Numbered from the stretch's first letter, positions 25,464 through 35,623 are shown. The stretch: 64,000 nucleotides of DNA from CAMYOC01 sp963704875 (GCA_963704875.1 CAVPIA010000008.1:1674001-1738000), one strand, 5' to 3'. The notes: generated from the sequence alone by a model not told the origin. Made by a program: numbers and translations.

Positions 25464-27178
25464 TGACGTCCGCTCGCATGAAGAAGTCGCTTCTTTGCTT
25501 CGTACTGCTCGTCCTGTTGTCCGGCGGCGGACTCAGGTCGCAGGCGGCAGAGGAAATTCTTGCTTATCACAGCGACATCGTCATTAGCGAAGACGGCAGC
25601 ATGACGGTGACGGAGACAATCGACGTGCGCTCGCAGGGCGAACAGATCCGGCGCGGGATATTCAGGGACTTCCCCACCGATTACAAAGACCGCTTTGGCA
25701 ACAGCTACAAGGTGGATTTTCAGGTGCAGGATGTGAGCCGCGGCGGCAACCCGGAGCCGTGGCGGTCCGAGCGGCGCGCCAATGGCGTCAGAGTCTATAT
25801 TGGCGACAAGGCGCGGAATCTTGATCCGGGCAATCACAGCTACCAGATTCGCTACCGGACGTCTCGTCAGCTCGGTTTTTTCGACGACCATGACGAGCTC
25901 TACTGGAATGTCACCGGAAACGGGTGGGCGTTTCCGATTGCACAGGCCAGCGCGCGAGTGGTGTTGCCCGCCGGAGTGCCGATGGGCGAGGTCGAGATCG
26001 TGGGCTACACCGGCAATCTGGGTAGCACGGTAAGAAATGCAGTTGCCGGGGTCAGCGATGGAGCTGCCTGGATTGAAACGACCTCCAGCCTGGCTCCTGC
26101 CGAGGGGCTGACCGTGGTTGTCAGCTGGCCAAAGGGATTCGTGACCGAGCCCAGCCGGGGGGACCGTCTGAGATTTCTCCTGACCGACAATCTCGGCTTG
26201 CTGCTGGCGCTGTTCGGCCTGATCGCGTCGCTGTGCTATCTGATCCTGGTTTGGAACCGCTACGGCCGTGACCCAAGGCCCGGTGTCGTCTTTCCTCAAT
26301 ACGAGCCGCCGCAGAACATCTCGCCTGCCTCTGCACGATTCATCAATCGCATGACCTACGATTACAGGGCATTTACCGCCGCAGTCATAAATCTCGCGGT
26401 CAAGGGGCGACTGCGCATCGCGGAACAGGATGATGTGTATGTGCTGACTCACGCACGCAGCGAGCAGCCGCTGGCTGCCGGAGAACAAGCGTTGCTGGAT
26501 CAGCTGTTCAGCAACGGGCTTACGCTCGAACTAAAGAACGACAACCACAAGGCGATCAGCAAAGCACGGAAGGCGCACGAGCGCGCGCTGCGCAGGGACT
26601 ATCAGAAGCTGTACTTTGTCACCAACACGCCGCTGCTGCTCCCGTCCGGGATCGGGCTGGCGGCGCTCGCCCTCGGTTTGCTGGTCAGCGCAAAGATGAC
26701 GCCGCTGGCATTGGTGGTGATGCTGATCGCGGTGGCAATGCATGTGATGTTCTATTTCCTGCTGCGGGCGCCGACGCCCGCAGGCAGGCGATTGATGGAC
26801 CGCCTTGATGGTTTCCGCATGTATCTCGAAGTTGCGGAAAAAGACGACCTCGAGTTGCGCAATCCGCCGGAGAAAACCCCGGCATTATTTGAGCGCTATC
26901 TGCCGTTTGCGCTGGCGCTTGGCGTAGAACAGGCATGGGCCCTGCAGTTTGCGGACGTGTTCGCTGGCATCGAGCCCGGGACTGCGACGGCCTATCGCCC
27001 AGCCTGGTACGGGGGCCGCTTTGATGCCGGCCGCCTGGACAAATTTACCTCCGGCGTCGGCAGTTCGCTGAGTTCAGCCATATCGTCTGCGGCCACACCG
27101 CCTGGATCCTCATCCGGGGCCGGTGGTGGCGGCTCGTCCGGCGGTGGCGGCGGTGGCGGAGGGGGTGGCGGCTGGTAG
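25463..27178 (+). CDS. DUF2207 membrane protein with glycine-rich tail
   Basis: The 571-residue protein has a signal peptide, a long extracytoplasmic beta-rich DUF2207 domain (AYHSDIVISEDGSMTVTETIDV, RRGIFRDFPTDY, ELYWNVTGNGW), a membrane helix near residue 245, a cytoplasmic part, two more helices near 400, and a C-terminal run dominated by Gly and Ser ending in Trp. DUF2207 proteins are typically encoded next to LemA and share its unknown role. The glycine/serine tail is probably flexible and is common in this family. Confidence 0.88.
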   Translation: MTSARMKKSLLCFVLLVLLSGGGLRSQAAEEILAYHSDIVISEDGSMTVTETIDVRSQGEQIRRGIFRDFPTDYKDRFGNSYKVDFQVQDVSRGGNPEPWRSERRANGVRVYIGDKARNLDPGNHSYQIRYRTSRQLGFFDDHDELYWNVTGNGWAFPIAQASARVVLPAGVPMGEVEIVGYTGNLGSTVRNAVAGVSDGAAWIETTSSLAPAEGLTVVVSWPKGFVTEPSRGDRLRFLLTDNLGLLLALFGLIASLCYLILVWNRYGRDPRPGVVFPQYEPPQNISPASARFINRMTYDYRAFTAAVINLAVKGRLRIAEQDDVYVLTHARSEQPLAAGEQALLDQLFSNGLTLELKNDNHKAISKARKAHERALRRDYQKLYFVTNTPLLLPSGIGLAALALGLLVSAKMTPLALVVMLIAVAMHVMFYFLLRAPTPAGRRLMDRLDGFRMYLEVAEKDDLELRNPPEKTPALFERYLPFALALGVEQAWALQFADVFAGIEPGTATAYRPAWYGGRFDAGRLDKFTSGVGSSLSSAISSAATPPGSSSGAGGGGSSGGGGGGGGGGGW

Positions 27179-27273
27179 CATAGGCGCCCGGTCGAACGAG
27201 AATTGCGTGGCCCACCACGGCCGCCGCCGCTTGAATCTGGAGTGCTGCAAAAGCTGTGATCATTGAACAGGCG

Positions 27274-28557
27274 ATGACCTCTGTCCTCCGGCGGATGGGG
27301 AAGAAATACACGCGCTTCGAGAATCTCGGTCACATGATTCATATTCCTGAAGCCGATCCGGCGCGGGAGTTCATGCTCTATCTGCATGTCCCGTTTTGTG
27401 TCGTGCTGTGCCCGTTCTGCTCTTTCCATCGGGTTCAATATCGCGAGACCAAGGCGCAACGCTATTTCAAGGCGCTGCGTCAGGAAATCCGGATGGCGCA
27501 CGAAGCGGGATACCGTTTCCGCGAAGTTTATGTTGGCGGCGGCACCCCCACCGTAGATGTCGATGAGATGGCGCGTACCCTGGATCTGGTGCGTGAGCTA
27601 AACGACGTGCGCCAGATCTCGATGGAAACCAACCCGGATGACCTGGTGCCGAAGCACCTCGAGCGCTTACAGCGGGCCGGTGTTAACCGTCTGTCGGTAG
27701 GCGTGCAGAGTCTTGAGGACAAGTTGCTGGACGAAATGCAACGCCGGGAGAAATACGGCGACAGTCAGATGATCCGTGAACGCCTGGCCAGCACTCAGGG
27801 CCTGTTCGACACGCTCAACGTCGACCTGATCTTCAACATCCCCCATCAGTCGAAAGAGTCAATGCTCCGGGACCTGGAGATCCTGACCCGCGACATCGGC
27901 GTCGATCAGATTTCCTGTTATCCGCTGATGGGATTGAGATCAACACAAAAGGCGATGAAGAAAGACATGGGGCAGGTGAATTACGGTCGTGAGCGAGAAC
28001 TCTATATGTCCTTGCTTGATCACATGCCGGCCAACTACCGACCGAGCTCTGCCTGGTGTTTCTCCTCCAGTCACGCGCCCGCAATCGATGAATACATTAT
28101 CGATCAGGAAAACTACATCGGTCTGGGCAGTGGCGCGATGAGTTATCTGGACGGCACGCTATATGCCTCCTCGTTCTCGATCAACCGCTACATGAGCCTG
28201 GTCGAAAGCGGCCACTCGGGTATCACACGCCGGGTCGCGTTCAATCGTGTGGACCAGATGAGGTATTACTTTCTGATGCGCCTGTTCGGCCTTAAGCTGT
28301 CCAAAGCAGAGGCCGAAGCGCGCTGGGACGGGGAATTCGAACGCACCCTGTGGCGGGATTTCGCGGCATTCAAGCTGGTCCGCGGGATCCGCGACACTGG
28401 CGATGAATGGCAGCTGACCCGTCGCGGCATGTACTACTGGGTGCTGATGATGCGTGAGTTCTTTATCGCTGTGTCCAATTTTCGCGATCTGATGCGCCTG
28501 GGTATCCGCAGCGAACTTGATCCGGAGGATCGCGCCGCGCTGGGCGATCTCGAGTGA
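27274..28557 (+). CDS. Coproporphyrinogen III oxidase-like/HemW-type radical SAM protein
   Basis: The radical SAM cluster motif CVVLCPFC gives the CX3CX2C cysteines, near residues 42-49 from the ATG at 27274. An earlier GTG at 27256 is also possible. GGGTPTVD, METNPDD, RLSVGVQS and DLIFNIPHQ follow the HemN/HemW family closely. The C-terminal half (IGLGSGAMSY and a winged-helix-like end) also fits. HemW acts as heme chaperone and HemN as anaerobic oxidase in heme synthesis; the same fold occurs in heme-degrading ChuW/HutW. The exact role is not decided. The gene is single on the plus strand. Confidence 0.82.
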   Translation: MTSVLRRMGKKYTRFENLGHMIHIPEADPAREFMLYLHVPFCVVLCPFCSFHRVQYRETKAQRYFKALRQEIRMAHEAGYRFREVYVGGGTPTVDVDEMARTLDLVRELNDVRQISMETNPDDLVPKHLERLQRAGVNRLSVGVQSLEDKLLDEMQRREKYGDSQMIRERLASTQGLFDTLNVDLIFNIPHQSKESMLRDLEILTRDIGVDQISCYPLMGLRSTQKAMKKDMGQVNYGRERELYMSLLDHMPANYRPSSAWCFSSSHAPAIDEYIIDQENYIGLGSGAMSYLDGTLYASSFSINRYMSLVESGHSGITRRVAFNRVDQMRYYFLMRLFGLKLSKAEAEARWDGEFERTLWRDFAAFKLVRGIRDTGDEWQLTRRGMYYWVLMMREFFIAVSNFRDLMRLGIRSELDPEDRAALGDLE

Positions 28558-28576
28558 GGTCGGACCCTGGCGCGCC

Positions 28577-29488
28577 TTACAGAGCCAGCATGTTCTGCAG
28601 CGCTGCGCGTTCCTCATCCACCTCATCCATCAGGCGCGTGATGATCTCCAGTTTGAGTTTCATGCGTTGCGCTGCGGCCAGTTCCGGAACCTCCACAAGC
28701 TTGCCTTCGTGCAAACACACGGCAACGGTGAGTACATCGCACAGATCGGCATGCCCCAGACCGATGCGATCGAGCTGGCGGTAATTGGCCACCGCTTCAA
28801 CGGTTTCTTCGGCCAGCTCCCAGTTCTCCGCGATGGCGCGACCGATCGAACAGTTCCAGTCCTCGATCACCGAGCTGAGTGCCTCACGACCCAGACTGCC
28901 TTCTGCCAGGCCGGCCTGACGGCTCAGGATATACACTGTGCCCACGTTGTGGATCATGCCTGCCATAAGCGCTTCATCAGGCTGTCCAACGTTGGTCTCC
29001 CGCGCCACCACGAAGGCCAGCGAGGCGACGTCAGTGCTGATCTGCCACTGCTCAACCAGCTGGTCTGCGACCGGCTGGAGATCCTGCTGACGCTGCATCT
29101 GCGCAAGCGCATAGGTCCAGCAAGTGTTACGCACCAGCTCGAAGCCAAGTCGGTTCACCGCCGGCGTGACTTCGGTCAACATCTTGCCGCTACGGTTGTA
29201 TTGGGCGGAATTTGCGATCCGCAACAAACGTGCCGCAAGTCCGGGTTCGGCGCTCAGCGTCTTGCCCAGTTGTTGCAGGCTGCAATCCGGGTCGTTCATC
29301 AGCTTGCGCATGCGCACGGCGATGTCAGGCAGGTAAGGCAGTTCGATCGCGTCGCCGGATAATTCCGCAGCCAGCTGCTCAACGAAATGGAAAGCCTGTG
29401 CCGAGGTTTCCGCAGCCTTTTGTTTATCCTTCTCGGCCGGGTGGCGGACATCTTCTTCCAGGGCCAGTTCCAAGGGTGCTTCGCTCAT
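28577..29488 (-). CDS. HDOD domain protein
   Basis: This 303-residue protein contains an HDOD domain (residues about 40-240): LPYLPDIAVRMRKLMNDPD, LAARLLRIANSAQYN, AVNRLGFELVRN and MAGMIHNVGTVYIL. As in HDOD proteins generally, the HD metal-binding pair is absent (HNVG here), so it should not hydrolyse cyclic nucleotides. Such proteins take part in signalling and motility control as scaffolds. The N-terminus is acidic and disordered. It converges on the radical SAM gene with 20 bases between them. Confidence 0.85.
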   Translation of the reverse strand: MSEAPLELALEEDVRHPAEKDKQKAAETSAQAFHFVEQLAAELSGDAIELPYLPDIAVRMRKLMNDPDCSLQQLGKTLSAEPGLAARLLRIANSAQYNRSGKMLTEVTPAVNRLGFELVRNTCWTYALAQMQRQQDLQPVADQLVEQWQISTDVASLAFVVARETNVGQPDEALMAGMIHNVGTVYILSRQAGLAEGSLGREALSSVIEDWNCSIGRAIAENWELAEETVEAVANYRQLDRIGLGHADLCDVLTVAVCLHEGKLVEVPELAAAQRMKLKLEIITRLMDEVDEERAALQNMLAL

Positions 29489-29552
29489 GTCTCTTCCTGA
29501 GTAGCCGGGGGTGATCCTTCAGCCCCTGTATCGGCCGAGCCGTCCGGAATCT

Positions 29553-31001
29553 TTAGCCCCCGTTTGCACCAGATTCCGCCGGCTGTGCGGCGGAGGGCAG
29601 GAAGCGTGGCGATGAGATCGACACCTCGTCGAGTTCACCATAGGTATTCAGTTGTTCGCGTATGGCAGCGCCATCACCAATAACCACAAACACCAGGTTG
29701 TCTAGGTCTGGATAGACGCGCTCTATCACCGCCGCCGCGTTGGCTGCCGATACGTGACTGATCGCTTCCGCATAATCGTTGATCGCGGCGTCCGGCTGGT
29801 CAAAGAACTTCAGCCCGGCCAGCGCTCTGGCTAATTGCGGGCCGGTCTCCAGATCCAGCGGGAAGGTCCCCCTGACGTAGTTCTTCCCGGAATCGAGACT
29901 GGCCGCGTCAAAGCCCTGCTGATGCAGGCGCTGGAGCTGAAGCAGCGCCAGATCGATGGCTTCGAACGTCGTCTCTGTCGGGGTAAACGACGTCATCGCC
30001 AGTGAGCCACCCAGAGTATGTTTGCGCAGCACCGATCTGGCACCGTAGGTCAGGCCCGATTCGACTCTCAACGCGGTGTTTAGCCAGGACGTGAAGCGAT
30101 CCCCGAAGATCGTATTGACCAGATTGACCGCTGCTTCGGCGGGATCTGTCTGACTGACCCCGCGATTGCCGATCCAGAAGTAACTCTGGCTGGCTCCGGG
30201 TTTGTCTACCAGCAGGATTTGACGACCACTCGCCTGCACCGGTGCCGTGATCTCAGGCAGCGCGCCCTCGGCTTTGCGCCAGTCGCCGAGCCCGGTAGCG
30301 ATTTTTTTGCTCAGGCTGGCGCTGTCGAAATCGCCGACCACCACGATCAGCAGGCGGTCGCTGCCGATTTGTGTGCGGTAGAAATCCAGCATGTCCTGAT
30401 AAGCGACCCGGGCCAGGCTCTCCTCGCTGCCGCTGACAGGACGCCCGTAGGGATGCCCGCGATCGAGATAGGCGGCGCCATAAACTGAGGAGAATGCGCG
30501 CAGATCGTCATCTTTCGCTGCGGCGATGGCATCAATATAGCGACGCTTCAATTTCTCGAATTCCGTCTCTGAAAAGCGGGGTCGCCGCAGCATGTCGGCG
30601 AGCAGACCGATCCACAAATCGGTATCCCGGGCCAGAAATTCACCGCTCACCGAGATACTTTCCAGTCCCCCTTCGACCTCGATCTCGCCCCCGACCGCGG
30701 CTACGGTTTCGGCGAATGCCTGCGCGTCGCGCGTGCCGGCACCTTGTTCAAGCATGCCCGCGGTCAATCGGGCGATGCCGCCAAGTTCACCAGGTTCTGC
30801 GATGGCCCCTCCGCGAAGCACCGCGCGGAACGCAACCAGTGGCACCTCACGGCGCTCCATCAACACAAGCCGCGCCCCATTCTCCAGCTTGATCTCCTGA
30901 TATTCGGGCAGGCTAACGCCAGGAATCGCCGGATCCGCATCGGCCGCCGAAGTGATCAGGATGCACAGCAATGCGACAACAATGCTCAATGGGGGGTTCA
31001 T
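29553..31001 (-). CDS. M16 family peptidase-like subunit without zinc motif
   Basis: The protein of 482 residues has a signal peptide and the two-lobed M16 fold (LENGARLVLMERREVPLVAFRAVLRGGA; PRFSETEFEKLKRR; YGRPVSG; VVVGDFD). At the position of the HxxEH zinc motif it reads GIARLTAGMLEQGAG, so zinc cannot be bound. In M16B pairs one subunit is catalytic and the other is a substrate-guiding partner. Its ATG overlaps the stop codon of the catalytic M16 gene upstream by four bases, so the two should form one complex in the periplasm. Confidence 0.88.
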   Translation of the reverse strand: MNPPLSIVVALLCILITSAADADPAIPGVSLPEYQEIKLENGARLVLMERREVPLVAFRAVLRGGAIAEPGELGGIARLTAGMLEQGAGTRDAQAFAETVAAVGGEIEVEGGLESISVSGEFLARDTDLWIGLLADMLRRPRFSETEFEKLKRRYIDAIAAAKDDDLRAFSSVYGAAYLDRGHPYGRPVSGSEESLARVAYQDMLDFYRTQIGSDRLLIVVVGDFDSASLSKKIATGLGDWRKAEGALPEITAPVQASGRQILLVDKPGASQSYFWIGNRGVSQTDPAEAAVNLVNTIFGDRFTSWLNTALRVESGLTYGARSVLRKHTLGGSLAMTSFTPTETTFEAIDLALLQLQRLHQQGFDAASLDSGKNYVRGTFPLDLETGPQLARALAGLKFFDQPDAAINDYAEAISHVSAANAAAVIERVYPDLDNLVFVVIGDGAAIREQLNTYGELDEVSISSPRFLPSAAQPAESGANGG

Positions 31002-32389
31002 GATCCTGCCTCCTGATCTGCGCGGGCCGGGACGAGTGTTCCCACGGTGCTGTTGCTGACCTTCAGGATCCGTGCGGCCAGGGCCTTGATGTCCTCGGTC
31101 GTGACCGCCTGATACGCGGACGGGGCCGCAAACAGCTTCCGGTAGTCTCCGTGGAATACCTCATACGTGCCCAGCAAGTCAGCCTTGCCATCGATGGTGG
31201 CCAGCTGTCGCCAGAATGCGGCCAGCTGGATGTTCCGTGCCTTGTCCAGCTCCGCCGCCGTGACTCCCTGATCGGTGATCCGTTCCAGTTCGGCAAACAG
31301 TGCCGCTTCGACGCTAGCCGGATCACCGTCTCCCGGGAGCACGGTCATGAACCACAACAGGCCGGGGTCGAGGTTTTCCTCCACATAGGCGTCGACTTCG
31401 ATCGCGCTCTGCTCCTGCTCGATCAGCCGTTGGTAGAGTCGTGATGAGGAGCCCGTCGCGAGGATGTCGACCAGCAACTTCAGGGCCGGCATGGCAGGGT
31501 CGTCCGCTGGGGGGATGTGGAACACTGCCTGCACAAAGGCCGTCTGTCCCGGTCGGCGTAACTCGATCCGTCGCTGTCCCTGCTGCTCGGGTTCGACCGT
31601 ACGGACTTCTGCCGGCGCCGGCTGGGCCGGGATCTTGCCGAAGTACTGTTCCGCCTTCTCAAACACTTCATCCGGGGTCACCGCGCCGACGACCACCAGC
31701 ACCGTGTTGTTGGGCGCATAGTTGACCCGGAAGTGCGTCTGCAGATCCTCCAGTGTCCAGGCCGCGATATCCGAGGGCCAGCCGATGATCGGGATCTGGT
31801 AGGGATGCGCGACAAACGCCACGGCCTGCATCTGCTCGGCCAGATACCACATATTACGGTCATCCACGGTGGAGCGCCGCTCGGAGAGGATGACCCCGCG
31901 TTCGCTCTCGACCGTCTCCGGATCAAACGACAGGTTGGCGAAACGGTCGCTTTCAATCTCAAAAATCAGCTCAAGCGCTGAGCGGGGGAACCAGTCGGTG
32001 TACACGGTGACGTCATTGCTGGTGTAGGCATTGTTGACCCCGCCGCCGGCTTCCATGACGCGATCGAATTCGCCAGACGCACGTTCGGAAGTGCCCTGAA
32101 ACATCATATGCTCAAAAAAGTGCGAAATGCCGGTGATGCCGGGTCGTTCATTGCGGCTGCCGACTTTGACCCAGTGGTACCACGCAACGTTGGGGATATC
32201 CTCATCCGGCCAGACAATAATCTGTAGTCCGTTGGCCAGGGTCCGGGAAGCAATCGCATCGGCACCTGAAATACGCGTCAACGCTGAAGACGTGTCGGCG
32301 ACAGCGTTAGCGCTGGCGGCCAGAGAGCAAAGCAGGATTGTATGCAGGCAGCCGCGCAGGCGATGGGGCAGGCGATGGATTAGATTCAT
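30998..32389 (-). CDS. M16 family zinc peptidase (catalytic subunit)
   Basis: The 463-residue protein has a signal peptide, then ASRTLANGLQIIVWPDEDIPNVAWYHWVKVGSRNE, followed by the inverted zinc motif HFFEH (His90, Glu93, His94) and the distal glutamate region ESERGVILSERR. This is a complete M16 peptidase of the pitrilysin/processing-peptidase type and is expected in the periplasm. It is translated just ahead of its non-catalytic partner. The substrate is unknown. Confidence 0.9.
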   Translation of the reverse strand: MNLIHRLPHRLRGCLHTILLCSLAASANAVADTSSALTRISGADAIASRTLANGLQIIVWPDEDIPNVAWYHWVKVGSRNERPGITGISHFFEHMMFQGTSERASGEFDRVMEAGGGVNNAYTSNDVTVYTDWFPRSALELIFEIESDRFANLSFDPETVESERGVILSERRSTVDDRNMWYLAEQMQAVAFVAHPYQIPIIGWPSDIAAWTLEDLQTHFRVNYAPNNTVLVVVGAVTPDEVFEKAEQYFGKIPAQPAPAEVRTVEPEQQGQRRIELRRPGQTAFVQAVFHIPPADDPAMPALKLLVDILATGSSSRLYQRLIEQEQSAIEVDAYVEENLDPGLLWFMTVLPGDGDPASVEAALFAELERITDQGVTAAELDKARNIQLAAFWRQLATIDGKADLLGTYEVFHGDYRKLFAAPSAYQAVTTEDIKALAARILKVSNSTVGTLVPARADQEAGS

Positions 32390-32615
32390 GCTGATCCGGG
32401 TCTCCTTTCAGTAGTTCACGGTCTGAACGTGCGGGTGCTTTTCTCATGCCCCAGGGTTCGTCCACCCCCGTCTTCCTCCATGATATCCCTGCAGGCGCTG
32501 CAGATGCAGGGCAAATCCCGTACCTCCGGGTTGGGTGATCCCGGTGCGCCCTCACAGCCGGATACTGCCGGGCCTGTACAAGCGCCGGCAAAGAATCCAT
32601 GCTCGAAGCGCAGCT

Positions 32616-33776
32616 ATGGAGACGTCCAGCAACAAGCCCAATGCCGGCAACACCCAGCGCCTGGTGACAGCTCGCCGGGTCGTGGTCAAGATCGGCTCTG
32701 CACTTCTGGTTGACCGGGACAGCGGCAGAGTCGACGCGCGCTGGTTTCGTGCGCTGGTCGAGGATATCGCCGCCTTGCGTGATCGCGGCCAGGAGGTCCT
32801 GCTGGTGTGTTCCGGCGCCATCGCGCTTGGCCGCCGCTATCTGGGACTCGACGCGGGGCCGTTGCGGCTTGATGAAAGTCAGGCCGCGGCCGCCGCAGGA
32901 CAGATCCGCCTTGCCCATGCCTGGCAGGAAGCGCTTGGCGAGCACGAGATCCCGGTCGCCCAGGTGTTGCTGACACTGTCCGATACCGAGCAGCGCAAAC
33001 GTTATCTCAACGCCAGGGGTACGCTGCAGAAACTGCTCAATCTGGGGGCGGTGCCGGTGATCAATGAGAACGACACCGTGGCCACGGAGGAGATCCGCTA
33101 CGGCGACAACGATCGGCTGGCCGCCAGAGTGGCGCAGATGATCAGCGCGGATTGCCTGGTCCTGCTGTCAGATGTGGACGGCTTGTACGATACGGATCCG
33201 GTGCGTGATCAAAACGCCCGGCTGATTGCCGAGGTGCGAGAGCTGAGTCCGCGGATCGAGGCGATGGCTGGCGAATCGGCGACCGAGACCGGGTCCGGGG
33301 GCATGATTACCAAGCTGGCGGCGGCGCGAATTGCTCTGGGTGCGGGTTGCCATATGGTGATTGCGAGTGGCCGGCGGGCACGGCCACTTCAGGCGATCGA
33401 AGACGGTGTGCCGTGCACCTGGTTTGTGGCCGACGACTCGCCGCACGGTGTACGCAAGCAGTGGATAGCCGGTAGCCTGAGCCCGCGCGGTGCGGTTCAT
33501 GTCGATGCGGGCGCCGCCGCCGCGCTTGCCGCGGGCAAGAGCCTGCTCCCAGCCGGCGTGACCAGAATTGAGGGCAGGTTCGAACGCGGCGACGCGGTGG
33601 TGATTTACGGGCCGGACGATATGGAGCTGGCTCACGGTCTGTGTGGCTATGGCTCGACTGAAGCCGCCCGCATTATCGGTCGACGCAGTGCCGACATCGT
33701 CGCAGTGCTCGGCTATCACGGGGCGGACGAGCTGGTGCACCGTAATGATCTCGCGATGACCCGGAGGGTTCGATGA
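32616..33776 (+). CDS. proB: Glutamate 5-kinase
   Basis: The enzyme phosphorylates glutamate to gamma-glutamyl phosphate, the first step of proline synthesis, in the cytoplasm. The protein of about 386 residues from the ATG at 32616 has an amino-acid kinase domain (RRVVVKIGSALL, VLLVCSGAIALGRRYLGL, AAAAGQIRL, VINENDTV, DNDRLAARVA, LLSDVDGLYDTDP, GSGGMITKLAAARIA) and a C-terminal PUA domain (GAVHVDAGAAAAL..). Length and order match standard ProB. A start at 32535 would add a poor N-terminus. Its stop overlaps the proA start. Confidence 0.95.
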   Translation: METSSNKPNAGNTQRLVTARRVVVKIGSALLVDRDSGRVDARWFRALVEDIAALRDRGQEVLLVCSGAIALGRRYLGLDAGPLRLDESQAAAAAGQIRLAHAWQEALGEHEIPVAQVLLTLSDTEQRKRYLNARGTLQKLLNLGAVPVINENDTVATEEIRYGDNDRLAARVAQMISADCLVLLSDVDGLYDTDPVRDQNARLIAEVRELSPRIEAMAGESATETGSGGMITKLAAARIALGAGCHMVIASGRRARPLQAIEDGVPCTWFVADDSPHGVRKQWIAGSLSPRGAVHVDAGAAAALAAGKSLLPAGVTRIEGRFERGDAVVIYGPDDMELAHGLCGYGSTEAARIIGRRSADIVAVLGYHGADELVHRNDLAMTRRVR

Positions 33777-35065
33777 GCAACAGGCCACAGGCTGCCCCGG
33801 GCGCCGATGTCGGGGCGATGATGGACGCGATAGGGGTGGCGGCAAAACAGGCTGCCAGGATCCTGGCGCATGTCAGTGCCGGGGACAAGAACGCAGCGCT
33901 GGCCGCTATGGCTGCGGGCTTGCGCCTCAACCTTGATTCGATACTGGCTGCCAACGCGCGAGACATGGATGCCGCCGTCAAGCGCAAGGTCGGTGCGGCA
34001 TTGCTGGACCGTCTGCGCCTGGATGCAGACCGGGTAGAGTCGATGGCCGGGGCGCTGGAGGCGATCATGGCCTTACCCGATCCGGTGGGCCGGGTGCTGC
34101 AGGAATGGTCCCGGCCCAACGGTCTGCATATTCAGCGGGTTGCGGTTCCCCTGGGGGTGATCGGGATTATCTATGAGAGCAGGCCCAATGTGACCGCTGA
34201 CGCCGGCGCCCTGTGTCTGAAATCAGGTAACGCGGTGATCCTGCGCGGCGGCAGCGAGAGTCACCATTCAAGCACTGCCATCCATGCGGTTCTTGCTGCC
34301 GCGCTGGAACACAGCGGATTGCCCGCGACCGCGATACAAATGATCCCGACCACGGATCGCGCGGCGGTGGGTTATCTGCTCAGCGCGATGAGTGCCTATG
34401 TCGATGTCGTGGTTCCGCGTGGTGGCAAGAGTCTGATCGCAAGGGTACAGCGCGATGCGCGAGTGCCGGTGATCGGTCACCTGGAAGGCCTGTGTCACGT
34501 GTATGTCGATGCCAGTGCGGATCAATCCATGGCGCGGGAGATCGTGCTCAATGCAAAGATGCGCCGTACCGGGATCTGCGGCGCCGCCGAGACCCTGCTG
34601 GTAGATCGCGCTGCCAGCGACACCCATCTGCCGCTGCTGGTCAGATCATTGCTGGATGCGGGTTGCGAATTGCGCGGCGATGCACAGGCACAGGCAGCAG
34701 ATCCGAGGGTTCTGCCGGCTACCGAAGATGACTGGTACCGCGAATATCTCGATGCAGTCATGTCGGTGCGCACGGTCGATGGCGTGGCCGGCGCACTGGA
34801 GCATATCGCCGCCTATGGTTCGGGACACACGGATGCGATTGTCTGTGACGATCCGGGTATCGCGGATTGTTTCCTGCAAGGGGTGGATTCGGCCATCGTG
34901 TTGCACAACGCATCCACCCAGTTCGCCGATGGCGGTGAGTTCGGGATGGGCGCTGAGATCGGCATCTCGACCGGGCGGATTCACGCGCGCGGCCCGGTCG
35001 GTGTCGAACAATTGACCAGCTACAACTACCGCGTACGCGGCAGTGGCCAGGTGCGTCCGGCGTAG
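33773..35065 (+). CDS. proA: Gamma-glutamyl phosphate reductase
   Basis: ProA reduces gamma-glutamyl phosphate with NADPH to glutamate semialdehyde, the second step of proline synthesis. The 430-residue protein has the aldehyde dehydrogenase-like fold with PLGVIGIIYESRPNVTADA, LKSGNAVILRGGSES, VVPRGGKSL, the catalytic cysteine region MRRTGICGAAETLLVD and the end GEFGMGAEIGISTGRIHARGPVG. It overlaps proB by four bases (ATGA), a coupling common for proBA. Nothing unusual is seen. Confidence 0.96.
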   Translation: MSNRPQAAPGADVGAMMDAIGVAAKQAARILAHVSAGDKNAALAAMAAGLRLNLDSILAANARDMDAAVKRKVGAALLDRLRLDADRVESMAGALEAIMALPDPVGRVLQEWSRPNGLHIQRVAVPLGVIGIIYESRPNVTADAGALCLKSGNAVILRGGSESHHSSTAIHAVLAAALEHSGLPATAIQMIPTTDRAAVGYLLSAMSAYVDVVVPRGGKSLIARVQRDARVPVIGHLEGLCHVYVDASADQSMAREIVLNAKMRRTGICGAAETLLVDRAASDTHLPLLVRSLLDAGCELRGDAQAQAADPRVLPATEDDWYREYLDAVMSVRTVDGVAGALEHIAAYGSGHTDAIVCDDPGIADCFLQGVDSAIVLHNASTQFADGGEFGMGAEIGISTGRIHARGPVGVEQLTSYNYRVRGSGQVRPA

Positions 35066-35173
35066 GCGGCAGGACGCGCGCTTGCGGGTTTTGCGGAGGC
35101 ATAGGGGAGCGCGGCCCCGGTATACTCTATGGCCCTGCAAGCCCTTTCTGTCACGGTCAAGCGGAACCGGTCA

Positions 35174-35623
35174 ATGCCCAAGCCTATCCTCGTTTCTCTG
35201 GATCCTGACGCTGATCCGCCCGTGACCGTCAGCCAGCCTGACTATGTGGTCAGCAAGCGCAAACGGCGGCGAATCGTGTGGAAGAAGGACCCGATGTCAC
35301 CCGCGAATTTCAAGTTTCGTTATCTGGCGATCGACGGTGGCGGCAGCATGTTCGTCAACCCGATAGTCAGAAAACGCTCCGTAGAGATCACCGACAATGC
35401 TCAGAACACAAAGGCCGAAACAGTGTTCTGGTACATGCTCACTGTGACCCATAAAGGCACGCCCTATTCTTCTGGTGTGGCTGCACAGTCCGCGGCTTCC
35501 GGCAAGGCGCGCAAAGAAAAACAGCGCAAGGACCGGAAACCCAGGGGCGACAAGCGCAAGAACAAAAAGCCGGGCTCAGGCGTCGTCGTTGCCAGCGCAC
35601 AACCCCTGATCCGGAACCGATAA
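35174..35623 (+). CDS. Hypothetical protein with lysine/arginine-rich tail
   Basis: This is a 149-residue protein from the ATG at 35174 (MPKPILVSLDPDADPPVTV). The first 100 residues look like a small beta-rich domain (RIVWKKDPMSPANFKFRYLAIDGGGSMF, TVFWYMLTVTHKGTPYSS); the tail is dominated by Lys, Arg and Pro. I do not recognise it. The tail could bind nucleic acid or another acidic partner. A longer frame begins at 35129. Confidence 0.55.
   Translation: MPKPILVSLDPDADPPVTVSQPDYVVSKRKRRRIVWKKDPMSPANFKFRYLAIDGGGSMFVNPIVRKRSVEITDNAQNTKAETVFWYMLTVTHKGTPYSSGVAAQSAASGKARKEKQRKDRKPRGDKRKNKKPGSGVVVASAQPLIRNR

Noticed and set aside
25328..26488. 386-codon minus-strand frame opposite lemA/DUF2207
   Set aside because: Both plus-strand families are clear and translationally coupled; the antisense product shows no family features.
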